Assembly (NCBI RefSeq): GCF_008929045.1
Contig: NZ_VFAH01000003.1
Location: 331,247-395,246 of the forward strand
Length of the DNA: 64,000 bases
Source: Noviherbaspirillum aerium
GTDB taxonomy: Bacteria > Pseudomonadota > Gammaproteobacteria > Burkholderiales > Burkholderiaceae_D
Direction: 5' to 3'
Part shown: positions 35,691-45,467 of the stretch, one piece after another
How the letters are laid out: every line of letters begins with the position of its first letter
Numbering within the stretch: position 1 is the first letter of the stretch
Made by a program: the position numbers and the translations under genes
Notes under the pieces: generated by a model
Told to the model about the DNA's origin: nothing
The model's input: the letters and a program-made list of their open reading frames with translations, nothing else
Database searches by the model: none

Positions 35691-37196
35691 TCAAATATCA
35701 AAGCTGATTCCCTGCGCCAGCGGCAAGGCGTGGCTGTAGTTCACCGTATTGGTCGCGCGCCGCATGTAGGCCCTCCATGCATCCGACCCCGATTCGCGCC
35801 CGCCGCCGGTTTCCTTTTCGCCACCGAAAGCGCCGCCGATCTCGGCGCCGCTGGGGCCGATGTTGACATTGGCGATGCCGCAGTCGCTGCCGGAGGCGGA
35901 CATGAAGATTTCGGCTTCGCGGATGTCGGTGGTGAAGATGCTCGACGACAGGCCCTGCGGCACCGCATTGTTCCAGGCGATGGCCTGTTCCAGCGACTGG
36001 TAGCGGGCGACGTAGAGAATCGGCGCGAAGGTTTCATGATGCATCACGCTGGTCTGTTCCGGCATTTCCACCAGTGCCGGCATCACGTAATGGCCGCCCT
36101 CGCAGCCGGCCACCTGCACCCGGTTCCCGCCATGCACCTTTCCGCCTTCGGCGCGCGCCGCGTCCAGCGCCTGACGCATTGCCTCATGCGCCGCCGCGTC
36201 GATCAGCGGGCCGACCAGCGTGCCCTTTTCCAGCGGATTGCCGATGGCCAGGGTTTCATACACTTTCTTCAGGCGCGGCACCAGGGTGTCGTAGGCGCTG
36301 TCGTGCACGAACAGCCGGCGCAGCGTGGTGCAGCGTTGCCCCGCCGTGCCCACCGCCGAAAACACGATGGCGCGCGTCGCCAGTTCCAGGTCGGCGCTGG
36401 GAGCGACGATCATGGCATTGTTGCCGCCGAGTTCGAGCAGCGAGCGGGCCATGCGGCGCGCGCAGCGCTCGGCCACCGCGCGCCCCATGCGGGTGCTGCC
36501 GGTGGCGCTGACGAGCGGCACGCGGCTGTCGTCCGCCAGCATCTCTCCGGCGTCCCGCCCGCCGATGATCAGCGCCGACAGGCCGGCCGGCGCGTCGCTA
36601 CCGAAACGCGCCGCCGCTCTTTCAAACAGGGCCTGCACCGCGATGGCGGTGAGCGGCGTTTTTTCTGATGGCTTCCACACCACGCTGTTGCCGCAGACGA
36701 AGGCCAGCGCCGCATTCCACGACCATACCGCCACCGGAAAGTTGAATGCCGAGATCACGCCCACCACGCCGAGCGGATGCCAGGTTTCCATCATCCTGTG
36801 GCCCGGACGCTCGGATGCGATGGTGAGGCCGTACAGCTGCCGCGACAGCCCGACGGCGAAGTCGCAGATGTCGATCATTTCCTGCACCTCGCCCAGGCCT
36901 TCCTGCAGGATCTTGCCGGCTTCCATCGTCACCAGCCGGCCCAGCGCTTCCTTGTTCGCGCGCAGTTCCTCGCCAAGCAGGCGCACCAGTTCGCCGCGGC
37001 GCGGCGCCGGAACGTTGCGCCATTGCAGAAAGGCGGCATGCGCACGCGCGATCTTGTCTTCGGTTTCCCGCGGCATGTCGGCACGCAGGCTGGCCATCAT
37101 GGCGCCGTCGATCGGCGACCTGCCGTGCAGATCCTCGCCCTGGTAGCTTTCCAGTCCGACGCCCAGGCTGGCGAGCACATCCTTGATTGTCTCCAT
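35691..37196 (-). CDS. Aminoadipate-semialdehyde dehydrogenase (ALDH7 family)
   Basis: A 501-residue aldehyde dehydrogenase of the ALDH7/antiquitin type (AmaB-like), oxidising alpha-aminoadipate semialdehyde to aminoadipate in lysine catabolism. Visible: NFPVAVWSWN, the cofactor loop SATGSTRMGRAV, general base in LLELGGNNAMI and the catalytic Cys in VGTAGQRCTTLRRL. The start METIKDVLAS follows GAGGAG at good spacing. It begins 11 bp after the saccharopine dehydrogenase gene, whose product would supply its semialdehyde substrate. Confidence 0.88.
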   Translation of the reverse strand: METIKDVLASLGVGLESYQGEDLHGRSPIDGAMMASLRADMPRETEDKIARAHAAFLQWRNVPAPRRGELVRLLGEELRANKEALGRLVTMEAGKILQEGLGEVQEMIDICDFAVGLSRQLYGLTIASERPGHRMMETWHPLGVVGVISAFNFPVAVWSWNAALAFVCGNSVVWKPSEKTPLTAIAVQALFERAAARFGSDAPAGLSALIIGGRDAGEMLADDSRVPLVSATGSTRMGRAVAERCARRMARSLLELGGNNAMIVAPSADLELATRAIVFSAVGTAGQRCTTLRRLFVHDSAYDTLVPRLKKVYETLAIGNPLEKGTLVGPLIDAAAHEAMRQALDAARAEGGKVHGGNRVQVAGCEGGHYVMPALVEMPEQTSVMHHETFAPILYVARYQSLEQAIAWNNAVPQGLSSSIFTTDIREAEIFMSASGSDCGIANVNIGPSGAEIGGAFGGEKETGGGRESGSDAWRAYMRRATNTVNYSHALPLAQGISFDI

Positions 37197-37207
37197 CGCT
37201 GTTCTCC

Positions 37208-38299
37208 TCATGCCGCGTAAAAGCGGCCGAAACGGTTGTCCACGAAGTCTTGCAGTCTAGCCTGTTCCTGCCGCACCAGGCCGCGCTTCGGCAGCCGGCC
37301 CTGCAGCATCAGGTCGACCATGGTGCAGATGCCGGCCGCGGTGGTGATCTGGATGGCCGACAGCAGATGGCGGTTGACTTCCTGGCTGTAGATTTTCCTT
37401 GCATAGGTTTCCTGCTCCAGCCGGCCCTCGCGCATGCCGCAGACGCTGGCAAACACCAGCACCACATCCTGCCTGGTGATGGGAATGGCGGTTTCCAGCA
37501 CTTCCTTGAGGATGGGCCGGCGCTCCAGCAGCCCGAGCTGCAGATCGCGCACCAGCATTTTGACGATGTCGCGATGCCCCGGATAGCGCACCGTCTTGTA
37601 GTTCAGGTTCCGCACCCGGCCGGCCAGGCTCTCGCACAGCGTGCCGAGTCCGCCGGAGGTGTTGAAGGCTTCATAGTCGATGCCGTCGAGCGAGAAATGC
37701 TCGACTTCCTCCAGCGGCGAGACTTCGCGCAGATGGCCGTCGACAATGGCTTCGCAGGGATTGCAGTATTCATTGATGAGGCCGTCGGTGCTCCATGTCA
37801 GGTTGTATTTCAGCGCATTGCTGGGAAAGGTCGGCAAGGCGCCGACGCGCATGTTGACATCGCGCAGGGTGTCGAAGCGGCTGGCGACGTCGTTGGCGAC
37901 GATGGAAATGAAGCCCGGCGCCAGGCCGCACTGCGGCACGAAGGCAGTGGCCGCATCTTCCGCCAGCTGCTTGACGACGCGGGTGCTTTCCACGTCTTCG
38001 GTCAGGTCGAAATAATGGGCGCCCGCCTTCTTCGCCGCGCCGGCGATCACCGGCGTCAGGAAATAGGGGCAGGCGGAGAGCGCCACCTCATGGCCGTCGA
38101 TCAGCTTCGCCACCGCGCCGCCGTCCGCGATGTCGGCCTGCACCGTCGTCACGTCGGGAAACTGCATCGCCTGCACATGGGCCAGGCGCTCCGGGTCGCG
38201 GTCGGCCACGGTGAGGCGGTAATCGCCGCTATGGGACAGGAGGTTGAGGATGGCGTCGCCGATCTTGCCGGCGCCGAGGAGAATGACTTTGGTTTTCAT
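37208..38299 (-). CDS. Saccharopine dehydrogenase family protein
   Basis: 363 residues, saccharopine dehydrogenase fold. The Rossmann motif is VILLGAGKIGDAI at the N-terminus, followed by the family segments ALSACPYFLTPVIAGAAKKAG, HYFDLTEDVEST and QCGLAPGFISI. It probably cleaves saccharopine to glutamate and aminoadipate semialdehyde, given the adjacent aminoadipate-semialdehyde dehydrogenase. A lysine-ketoglutarate reductase partner is not present in this window. It is first in a two-gene unit, divergent from an Lrp-type regulator that is likely to respond to lysine or a relative (inference). Confidence 0.85.
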   Translation of the reverse strand: MKTKVILLGAGKIGDAILNLLSHSGDYRLTVADRDPERLAHVQAMQFPDVTTVQADIADGGAVAKLIDGHEVALSACPYFLTPVIAGAAKKAGAHYFDLTEDVESTRVVKQLAEDAATAFVPQCGLAPGFISIVANDVASRFDTLRDVNMRVGALPTFPSNALKYNLTWSTDGLINEYCNPCEAIVDGHLREVSPLEEVEHFSLDGIDYEAFNTSGGLGTLCESLAGRVRNLNYKTVRYPGHRDIVKMLVRDLQLGLLERRPILKEVLETAIPITRQDVVLVFASVCGMREGRLEQETYARKIYSQEVNRHLLSAIQITTAAGICTMVDLMLQGRLPKRGLVRQEQARLQDFVDNRFGRFYAA

Positions 38300-38432
38300 G
38301 TTGCCCTCTTTTCTTTCTGGTCTTGTCGATGCCTCTTGTCCGTCCATCGCAGCATGGCTGCCGCGATGACGATGCAAAAAGTGTAAGTCCCTTGACTGTC
38401 AGAAAATAGAGAGCAAAGCGTCGTCACATTGT

Positions 38433-38921
38433 ATGATTGCGCGACAGAATGACGAAACGGCGAGACAAAACGACATGAAGCCCGTGCTGGACGACATCGA
38501 CAACAGGATTCTTGCGCTGCTGATGGATGATGCGCGCATGCCGGTGGCAACCATTGCGAAGAAGGTCGATATCGCGCGCACCACCGCGATCGCCCGCATC
38601 GCCGGCCTGGAAAAACGCGGCGTGATCGCCGGCTACGGCGTGCGCCTGAATCAGGAGCTGTACCAGCCGGCGGTGCGCGCCTATGTCGGCATCGCGGTCG
38701 ATCCGGGCAAGGCGGCCAACCTAGTCAAACTGCTGCAGAAGATGCCGGAGGTGGAAACCCTGTGCGCCGTCAGCGGCCCGGTCGATTACATGCTTACCCT
38801 GCGCTGCCAGTCCACCGGCGAACTCGACCGCCTGCTCGACCAGGTGGGCGCGATCGACGGCGTGCGGCAGACATCGACCTCCATCATCCTGACCAAGAGA
38901 ATTGACAGAAGTCCGGTCTGA
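38433..38921 (+). CDS. Lrp/AsnC-family transcriptional regulator
   Basis: 162 residues with an N-terminal winged HTH (LDDIDNRILALLMDDARMPVATIAKKVDIARTTAIARIAGLEKRGVI; quoted in part by its key pieces DIDNRIL, VATIAKK and TTAIARI) and a C-terminal RAM ligand domain (AYVGIAVDPG, AVSGPVDYMLTL, TSIILTKRI). ATG at 38475 (MKPVLDD, 148 residues) fits the family better than the first ATG. Divergent from the lysine-catabolic pair, which it most likely controls, as Lrp paralogues commonly regulate neighbouring amino-acid catabolic genes. Confidence 0.9.
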   Translation: MIARQNDETARQNDMKPVLDDIDNRILALLMDDARMPVATIAKKVDIARTTAIARIAGLEKRGVIAGYGVRLNQELYQPAVRAYVGIAVDPGKAANLVKLLQKMPEVETLCAVSGPVDYMLTLRCQSTGELDRLLDQVGAIDGVRQTSTSIILTKRIDRSPV

Positions 38922-39007
38922 ACCGGCTGAAAACCATTAAGCTTCGCTACGCAGTTACGCGCGTGTTCGCGGGATGACGCGCCAGAAGCGGCTGAAGGGA
39001 GAAACCC

Positions 39008-39346
39008 ATGCACACCATTCCGGAATCAAAGAAAAATCATTTGTGGCGCAAGGTGGTCTGGCACACCGATCCGGACGAGCACCCGCTCGGCCCCTATCAT
39101 TCCGCCGAGGTTTATTGCAGCGAAGAGTCCAACGGCTATGCGGTGTGGTACGTGCGCAAGCTGGCCAGGGATGACACGCGCGGCGTGCCGGGCGTGGAAA
39201 ATGCCGATTACCTGCTGAACTACTTCGCCAAAAGCGCGCGCGACGATGCGATCGAGCGCGCGGTGCTGATCGCCAACAGCGATCCGTCCATGGACAGGAT
39301 CATCGAGAACCTCGACCGGCTGGCGGCCGCCGGCCAGAAGGTCTGA
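39008..39346 (+). CDS. Conserved-looking hypothetical protein
   Basis: 112 residues, no recognised family and no signal or membrane segment. Aromatic and charged in the first half (HLWRKVVWHTDPDEHPLGPYHSAEVYC) and helical in the second (ARDDAIERAVLIANSDPSMDRIIENLDRLA). AAGGGAGAAACCC immediately precedes the ATG. Codon use matches neighbouring genes. It ends 22 bp from the stop of the convergent kinase gene. Confidence 0.65.
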   Translation: MHTIPESKKNHLWRKVVWHTDPDEHPLGPYHSAEVYCSEESNGYAVWYVRKLARDDTRGVPGVENADYLLNYFAKSARDDAIERAVLIANSDPSMDRIIENLDRLAAAGQKV

Positions 39347-39368
39347 TCCGGCGCCTGCAGCCTGCAGC

Positions 39369-40361
39369 CTACAGCGGCCAGAGCGGCGGTTCCTGCATCA
39401 GCGCAACCTGTTCGCGCAATTCCAGCACGCGGTCCTGCCAGTAGCGCTGGGTATTGAACCAGGGGAAGGCGGCCGGAAATGCCGGATCATGCCAGCGGCT
39501 GGCCAGCCACGCGGAATAATGGATCAGCCGCAGGGTGCGCAGGGCTTCGATCAGATGCAGTTCGCGCTCGTTGAATTCGCAGAAGTCTTCATAGCCGGCA
39601 AGCAGATCCGACAATTGCCGCACCATGTCCTGGCGCTCGCCCGAAAGCAGCATCCACAGATCCTGGATCGCCGGTCCGGTGCGGCTGTCGTCGAAGTCGA
39701 CGAAATGCGGACCGGCATCGGTCCAGAGCACATTGCCCACGTGGCAGTCCCCGTGCAGGCGCAGCATGCCGACCTCCCCGGCACGCTCATAGCAGCGCTG
39801 CACGCCTTCCAGCGCCTGGCGGACGACGCTTCGATACGCTTCCACGAGATCGTTCGGAATGAAGCCCTGCTCCAGCAGATACCGGTACGGCGTTTCGCCG
39901 AAGGAAGCCGGATCGAGCACAGGCCGGTGGGCGTAGGCCTGCGCGGCGCCGACCGCATGGATGCGGCCGATGAAACGGCCCAGCCATTCCAGGGTCCGGC
40001 TGTCGTCCAGTTCCGGCGCCCGGCCGCCGTGCCGGGGAAATACCGCGTAGCGAAAGCCCGCATGTTCGCGCAGCGTGCCCTGCGTCCCCAGACTGAGTGC
40101 CGGCACCACCGGAATCTCCTGCCCGGCCAGCGCATCGACGAAGCCATGCTCCTCGAGGATCGCCTCATCGCTCCAGCGGCGCGGGCGATAGAACTTCACG
40201 ACCAGCGGCGGCCCCTCTTCCATGCCGACCTGGTAGACCCGGTTCTCATAGCTGTTGAGCGCCAGCAGGCGGCCATCGGAATAAAAGCCGCATTCTTCCA
40301 GCGCGGCAATGACGATGTCGGGAGTCAAGCCGGCAAAGGACTCGGGTTGGAAGGAATGCAT
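39369..40361 (-). CDS. srkA: Stress response kinase A (YihE/SrkA-like)
   Basis: A 330-residue aminoglycoside-phosphotransferase/choline-kinase-fold Ser/Thr kinase like E. coli SrkA (YihE), implicated in envelope stress survival. The phosphate-binding region has [23 protein letters not shown] (lysine in VVKFYRP), the catalytic loop is [12 protein letters not shown] and the metal-binding Asp is in [12 protein letters not shown]. The start [12 protein letters not shown] matches the family. It is divergent from the YecA-like gene. Confidence 0.9.
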   Translation of the reverse strand: MHSFQPESFAGLTPDIVIAALEECGFYSDGRLLALNSYENRVYQVGMEEGPPLVVKFYRPRRWSDEAILEEHGFVDALAGQEIPVVPALSLGTQGTLREHAGFRYAVFPRHGGRAPELDDSRTLEWLGRFIGRIHAVGAAQAYAHRPVLDPASFGETPYRYLLEQGFIPNDLVEAYRSVVRQALEGVQRCYERAGEVGMLRLHGDCHVGNVLWTDAGPHFVDFDDSRTGPAIQDLWMLLSGERQDMVRQLSDLLAGYEDFCEFNERELHLIEALRTLRLIHYSAWLASRWHDPAFPAAFPWFNTQRYWQDRVLELREQVALMQEPPLWPL

Positions 40362-40548
40362 GATGGGCCGCGAAGAAGGGTCGATAAAAGATGGATGGCA
40401 TGCAGCAAGACTGCAGCTTCCGGTACCGGCGTACCGTGCACCAGGGTCCTGCAGCCGCCAGTATAGTGGCCCGGCCTGCATTGTGCCCGCGCCGGCGCGC
40501 TGCCTCGGGTTACACTGTCGGCTTTCCAAGCCTTTACCAATCATTCCG

Positions 40549-41244
<696 letters not shown>

Positions 41245-41425
41245 CCTGGCGGCCTGAATGATCGTTCGCGGAGCGGCTGCGCCTCGCCTCCGCTCTCTTG
41301 CTGTTCACCGCAGTCCCGGCGCCCCGTCATGCCCCGCGCGCCGGGACTGCGGTTCATATCGCCCCTGAAGTCCGGTTGCCAATGACTCTCACATGTGGCT
41401 CCGCAACCACCGCCGCCGAACGGTT

Positions 41426-42436
41426 CTACCCCAGTACGGAGTGGGCAATCGCCGTGTAAGCAGGAATCCCTATCACGATATTCAGCGGAAAGGTCACCCC
41501 GAGCGACATGCCGAAATACACCGATGGATTGGCCTCGGGAATGGAGTAACGCACGACCGCCGGCACTGCTATGTAGGAGGCGCTCGCAGCGAGCACCATC
41601 AGCAGCGCCGCATTGCCGGCAGCGATACCGCACACGATGGAAAGGCCCAGTGCGAAGGCGGCATGCGCGACCGGCGCCAGCACTGCATAGAGAATCAGCC
41701 ATGGTGACCGGCCGCGAAGCTGGCCGAGGTTGCGTGCGGTAAGCAGTCCCATGTCCAGGAGGAAGAAGGCCAGCATGCCCTTGAACAGGTCAATCGTGAA
41801 TGGTGCCATGGCAGCCTTGCCGGCGTCGCCCGTGAGCAGGCCAACCAGCATGGCGCCGATCAGTAGCAGCTGAGTGCCGTCGGTGAATGATTCATGGAGA
41901 ATCTTGCCGATCCGGGTGGGCTCGACCGGCCCGCCCGTCCCTCCCAATACGGCCGTGCCGCCGGCCGACAGCACCGGCTGCGCTCGGGCGGACTGGCGCA
42001 GGGAATTGGCGAGCAGCACGGCAATAATGATGGCCGGCGATTCCATCAGCGCCATGGCGGCCGCCATATGGCCGCCATAGGCCAGTTGCTGTCCGTCCAG
42101 GTACTGGGTTGCGGTAATGAAGGTGACGGCGCTGACGGAGCCGTAGGTGGCTGCCACCGCCGCCGCGTCGAAGGACGGCAGGATGCGTTTCAGGAACTGA
42201 TACCCGGCCAGCGGGATGACGACCGCCAGCAGGATGGCGCAACCGAGACTGACTGCGATTTCCGAAGTCAAGCCGGATTTCGCGAGGGCGAATCCGCCCT
42301 TCAGGCCAAGCGCCATCAGGAGATACAGGGAAAGAAAGCGTGAAATCGGCTGCGGGATTTCGAGGTTCGATTTCAGGCAACCGGCTAAAACACCAACCGC
42401 AAAGAAGAGGATGGCGGGATCGAGGAAATTTTGCAT
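41426..42436 (-). CDS. SbtA-like sodium-dependent bicarbonate transporter
   Basis: A 336-residue integral membrane protein with about ten hydrophobic segments, of the DUF897/SbtA family. The N-terminus MQNFLDPAILFFAVGVLAG, then SNLEIPQPISRFLSLYLLMALGLKGG and the mid-protein ATYGSVSAVTFITATQYLD are strongly characteristic. SbtA imports bicarbonate with sodium in cyanobacteria; homologues in heterotrophs may support carboxylation at low CO2. No PII-like SbtB gene is adjacent. Divergent from a LysR regulator, mirroring the usual regulation of inorganic-carbon genes. Confidence 0.88.
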   Translation of the reverse strand: MQNFLDPAILFFAVGVLAGCLKSNLEIPQPISRFLSLYLLMALGLKGGFALAKSGLTSEIAVSLGCAILLAVVIPLAGYQFLKRILPSFDAAAVAATYGSVSAVTFITATQYLDGQQLAYGGHMAAAMALMESPAIIIAVLLANSLRQSARAQPVLSAGGTAVLGGTGGPVEPTRIGKILHESFTDGTQLLLIGAMLVGLLTGDAGKAAMAPFTIDLFKGMLAFFLLDMGLLTARNLGQLRGRSPWLILYAVLAPVAHAAFALGLSIVCGIAAGNAALLMVLAASASYIAVPAVVRYSIPEANPSVYFGMSLGVTFPLNIVIGIPAYTAIAHSVLG

Positions 42437-42484
42437 GTTTTGTTTGCTGTCAATAAAGGCAGTGCATGCTACCCCGCGCCAGCA

Positions 42485-42503
42485 ATAATTGAAAATCGAT
42501 TAT
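42485..42503. promoter_or_regulatory. LysR-type binding site candidate in sbtA-lysR gap
   Basis: ATAAT-N9-ATTAT (42485-42503) is an interrupted dyad in an AT-rich patch of the 94-bp divergent intergenic region, 28 bp before the LysR start. It agrees in form with LysR boxes (T-N11-A dyads). Confidence 0.5.
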
Positions 42504-42530
42504 CATGATGGCTAGAATAGATAAATCTCT

Positions 42531-43436
42531 ATGAATGCCACTTTTCGCCAGCTCCGCCTGTTTCTCTCGTTCACTGAACACCTGAGCATTACCGCTGCGG
42601 CGCAGGCCTGCCATGTCACTCAGCCGACCGTTTCCATGCAGTTGAAGGAATTGGCCGAGGCCGTCGGCATGCCGCTTTATGAACAGATCGGCAAGCGGCT
42701 TTACCTCACGCCGGCGGGCGAAGCCCTCGCAAGGACCGCTCGCGCCATGGAAGATGAATGGAGCGCCTTCGAACAACACATCGATGCGATGAAAGGCATG
42801 ACGCGCGGCCGGTTGCGCGTGGCGGTGGTCAGTACCGCAAAGTATTTCGTGCCGCGTCTGCTTGGCGCGTTCTGCGCCAGCCATCCGGATATCGATATCG
42901 CGCTCGAAGTCCTGAACCGGGACGGCGTCGTCGCCCGCCTGCGCGAGAACCGCGATGACCTGTACATCATGTCGATGCCGCCGGAAGACATGGAGCTGGA
43001 ACGCCATGCCTTCCTGTCGAATCCGCTGGAAGTCATTGCTCCGCAGGCGCACCCCCTTGCACACGGCAAGTCGATCACGCTTTCCGAGCTGGCGCAACTG
43101 CGATTCATTCTTCGCGAAAAGGGCTCCGGGACCCGGCTGGCGTGCGACAACCATTTCCGGAAACTGCAGTTCCAGCCGGACGTGCGACTGGAACTGGGCA
43201 GCAATGAAGCGATCAAGCAGGCTGTGGCCGCGGGCATGGGGCTGGCCGTGGTGTCGCGCCATGCGCTTGCCGACCACCCTTCGGATGAACAGCTTGCGAT
43301 CCTGGACGTGCAGGGTTTCCCGGTATTGTCCAACTGGTGGACGCTCTACCCGAAGGGCAAGCGGCTGTCGCCGATCGCCGCCGTGTTTCTGGAACATCTC
43401 GAGCGCAATGCCCGGGAATGGCAGAAAGCGAAATAG
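42531..43436 (+). CDS. LysR-family regulator (CbbR/CmpR-like)
   Basis: 301 residues: N-terminal winged HTH (FRQLRLFLSFTEHLSITAAAQ, VTQPTVSMQLKELA) and a C-terminal periplasmic-binding-like effector domain from about 90. The N-terminus and the LEVLNRDGVVARLREN segment resemble CbbR/CmpR regulators of carbon fixation and bicarbonate uptake. It is divergent from the SbtA-like gene, which it probably controls, perhaps in response to a metabolite of carbon assimilation. Confidence 0.9.
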   Translation: MNATFRQLRLFLSFTEHLSITAAAQACHVTQPTVSMQLKELAEAVGMPLYEQIGKRLYLTPAGEALARTARAMEDEWSAFEQHIDAMKGMTRGRLRVAVVSTAKYFVPRLLGAFCASHPDIDIALEVLNRDGVVARLRENRDDLYIMSMPPEDMELERHAFLSNPLEVIAPQAHPLAHGKSITLSELAQLRFILREKGSGTRLACDNHFRKLQFQPDVRLELGSNEAIKQAVAAGMGLAVVSRHALADHPSDEQLAILDVQGFPVLSNWWTLYPKGKRLSPIAAVFLEHLERNAREWQKAK

Positions 43437-43550
43437 GTCTTCCGCGATTGATTCCGGCATCAGTGATGACGCAGGACGCAGCGCTGCAGCGGACCGCCCC
43501 CGCCAACACTTTCCTGACGAGGGTCGTGCACCTTCACTGCGGGCCCGGTC

Positions 43551-45338
43551 TCAAACCCCGTATTGCGCCTTGGCATTCGGCTTGACATTGCGCGTTGCCG
43601 CGTAGATGTCGGCCAGCGGCAGTTTCGGCGAGCGGTCGGCGCGCAGCAAACCGTTGGCTTCCTGGAAGGTGTCGGCGAACTGCGTGTAGCAGAAGCCGCT
43701 GAACATTGGGGTTTCATTGACGACTTCCAGCAGGCGACGATAGCTGTTGAAGAATTCCTGGTCGCTGTCGGCCATGGAATAACCCCACACATTCTTGACG
43801 CCGGGCTCCGGCTCCTTCGCATAGGTGATGCCGCCGAACTCGGTCAGGATGATGGGCTGGCCGCGATGCGGATAGCCGTCCAGGGTCAGGATGCGGCCGC
43901 CGGGACGCCGCCGGTCGAACAGTTCCTGCGACGCGGCCGACGAATAACGCGCCGCCAGACGCTCCGGGTCGCCGTCGTAATCATGGATGCCGAGCAGATC
44001 GGTCGCCGACGCCTCCCAGCCGTCATTGCCGATCACCGGGCGGGTTGAATCGAGCGTCCGGGTCAGGTGATACAGCGCCTCGACCGCATTGCGATGGGCC
44101 TGCATCGATGTCAGGTTGGGCACCCCCCACGACTCGTTGAAGGCCACCCAGACGATGATGCAGGGATGGCTGTAATCGCGGTCGATCACCTCGCTCCACT
44201 CCTTCACCATGCGCTGGATCGCCTGCGGCGTGAAGCGGTAGGACGACGGCATCTCTTCCCATACCAGCAGGCCGAGGCGGTCGGCCCAGTACAGGTAGCG
44301 CGGGTCTTCGATCTTCTGATGCTTGCGCACGCCGTTGAAGCCCATCGCCTTGGCCAGTTCCACATCGCGCCGCAACGCGTCGTCGGACGGCGCCGACAGC
44401 AGCGTATCGGGCCAGTAACCCTGGTCGAGCACCAGCCTCAGATGATAGGGACGGCCGTTGAGCATGAAGCGGTCGCGGTTGATGTTGACCGAGCGCAGCG
44501 CGGTATACGACTTGACCTTGTCGATCACCTTGTCCTTGTGCCACAGCGTGATATCCACGTCGAGCAGGGTCGGATGCTCCGGGCTCCACAGCAGCTCGTT
44601 GCGCGAATCGTCAATGCCCGGATCGGACAGCGCGATCTTGCGGTGCGCTTCGCCGCCGATGATCTTGTAGTGGTCGTCGGCCAGCATCTTGCTGCCATGG
44701 CTGATTTTCACCTCGACCGACAGATCCTCTTCCACCTCGCCGGTGACGAAGGTTTCGCAACCGATCTCGAAGCCTTCGAAATGCGGCGTCCAGCGCAGCT
44801 TGCGGATGTAGGTGTGCGGCACTTTTTCCAGCCACACCGCCTGCCAGATGCCGGTGGTGCGGGGATACCAGATCGAATGCGGCTCGAGCTGCCAGTCCTG
44901 CTTGCCACGCGGCTTGGACAGATCCTGCGGGTCGTCCTGCACATGCACGGTGACAACATGGCGGCTTTGCTCGCCGAGCGCGTTGGTAATATCGGCATAG
45001 AAAGAGCTGTGCCCGCCTTCGTGCTCGGTCACGCGATGGCCGTTCACCCAGACCGTGGCCTGGTAATCAACCGCGCCGAAATGCAGCAACACGCGGCCGT
45101 CGTCCGGCGTGATGTCGAACTCGCGCTGGTACCAGCAGCCGCGGTGAAAGCCGCGATCGCCTACGCCGCTGGCCTGCGATTCCGGCGGGAAAGGAACCTT
45201 GATGTCATGCGTCCATTGAATTGGATCCGAGGGGTGTTCGTACTTCCTGTCGTTATCGAATGTAAATTTCCACTGGCCGTTCAGCGATTGCCAATGCTCG
45301 CGCACCAGCTGCGGGCGCGGGTATGCAGTATCAGACAT
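43551..45338 (-). CDS. Glycoside hydrolase family 2 enzyme
   Basis: A 595-residue GH2 protein without signal peptide, so probably cytoplasmic. It has the N-terminal jelly-roll (VLLHFGAVDYQATVWVNGH, about 83-101), an immunoglobulin-like middle domain and a TIM barrel. The acid/base is E402 in VAFNESWG and the nucleophile E500 in ILTEFGG. GH2 includes beta-galactosidases, glucuronidases and mannosidases; the specificity cannot be fixed here. The start is preceded by AAAGGAAAAAG. It lies 129 bp downstream of the GH1-RmlD gene on the same strand and should act on the same glycan. Confidence 0.9.
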   Translation of the reverse strand: MSDTAYPRPQLVREHWQSLNGQWKFTFDNDRKYEHPSDPIQWTHDIKVPFPPESQASGVGDRGFHRGCWYQREFDITPDDGRVLLHFGAVDYQATVWVNGHRVTEHEGGHSSFYADITNALGEQSRHVVTVHVQDDPQDLSKPRGKQDWQLEPHSIWYPRTTGIWQAVWLEKVPHTYIRKLRWTPHFEGFEIGCETFVTGEVEEDLSVEVKISHGSKMLADDHYKIIGGEAHRKIALSDPGIDDSRNELLWSPEHPTLLDVDITLWHKDKVIDKVKSYTALRSVNINRDRFMLNGRPYHLRLVLDQGYWPDTLLSAPSDDALRRDVELAKAMGFNGVRKHQKIEDPRYLYWADRLGLLVWEEMPSSYRFTPQAIQRMVKEWSEVIDRDYSHPCIIVWVAFNESWGVPNLTSMQAHRNAVEALYHLTRTLDSTRPVIGNDGWEASATDLLGIHDYDGDPERLAARYSSAASQELFDRRRPGGRILTLDGYPHRGQPIILTEFGGITYAKEPEPGVKNVWGYSMADSDQEFFNSYRRLLEVVNETPMFSGFCYTQFADTFQEANGLLRADRSPKLPLADIYAATRNVKPNAKAQYGV

Positions 45339-45467
45339 TCTTTTTCCTTTAGTTGGTCGGCGTTACCCCGCTTGGAGTAGATCCGAACGAGGCTGTTCCC
45401 GAAGCACAAAGAAGATGCCCTGCCACCACCGGCCCGCCGCCTCAGGCCATACTGGTTGTCGCTGAAG

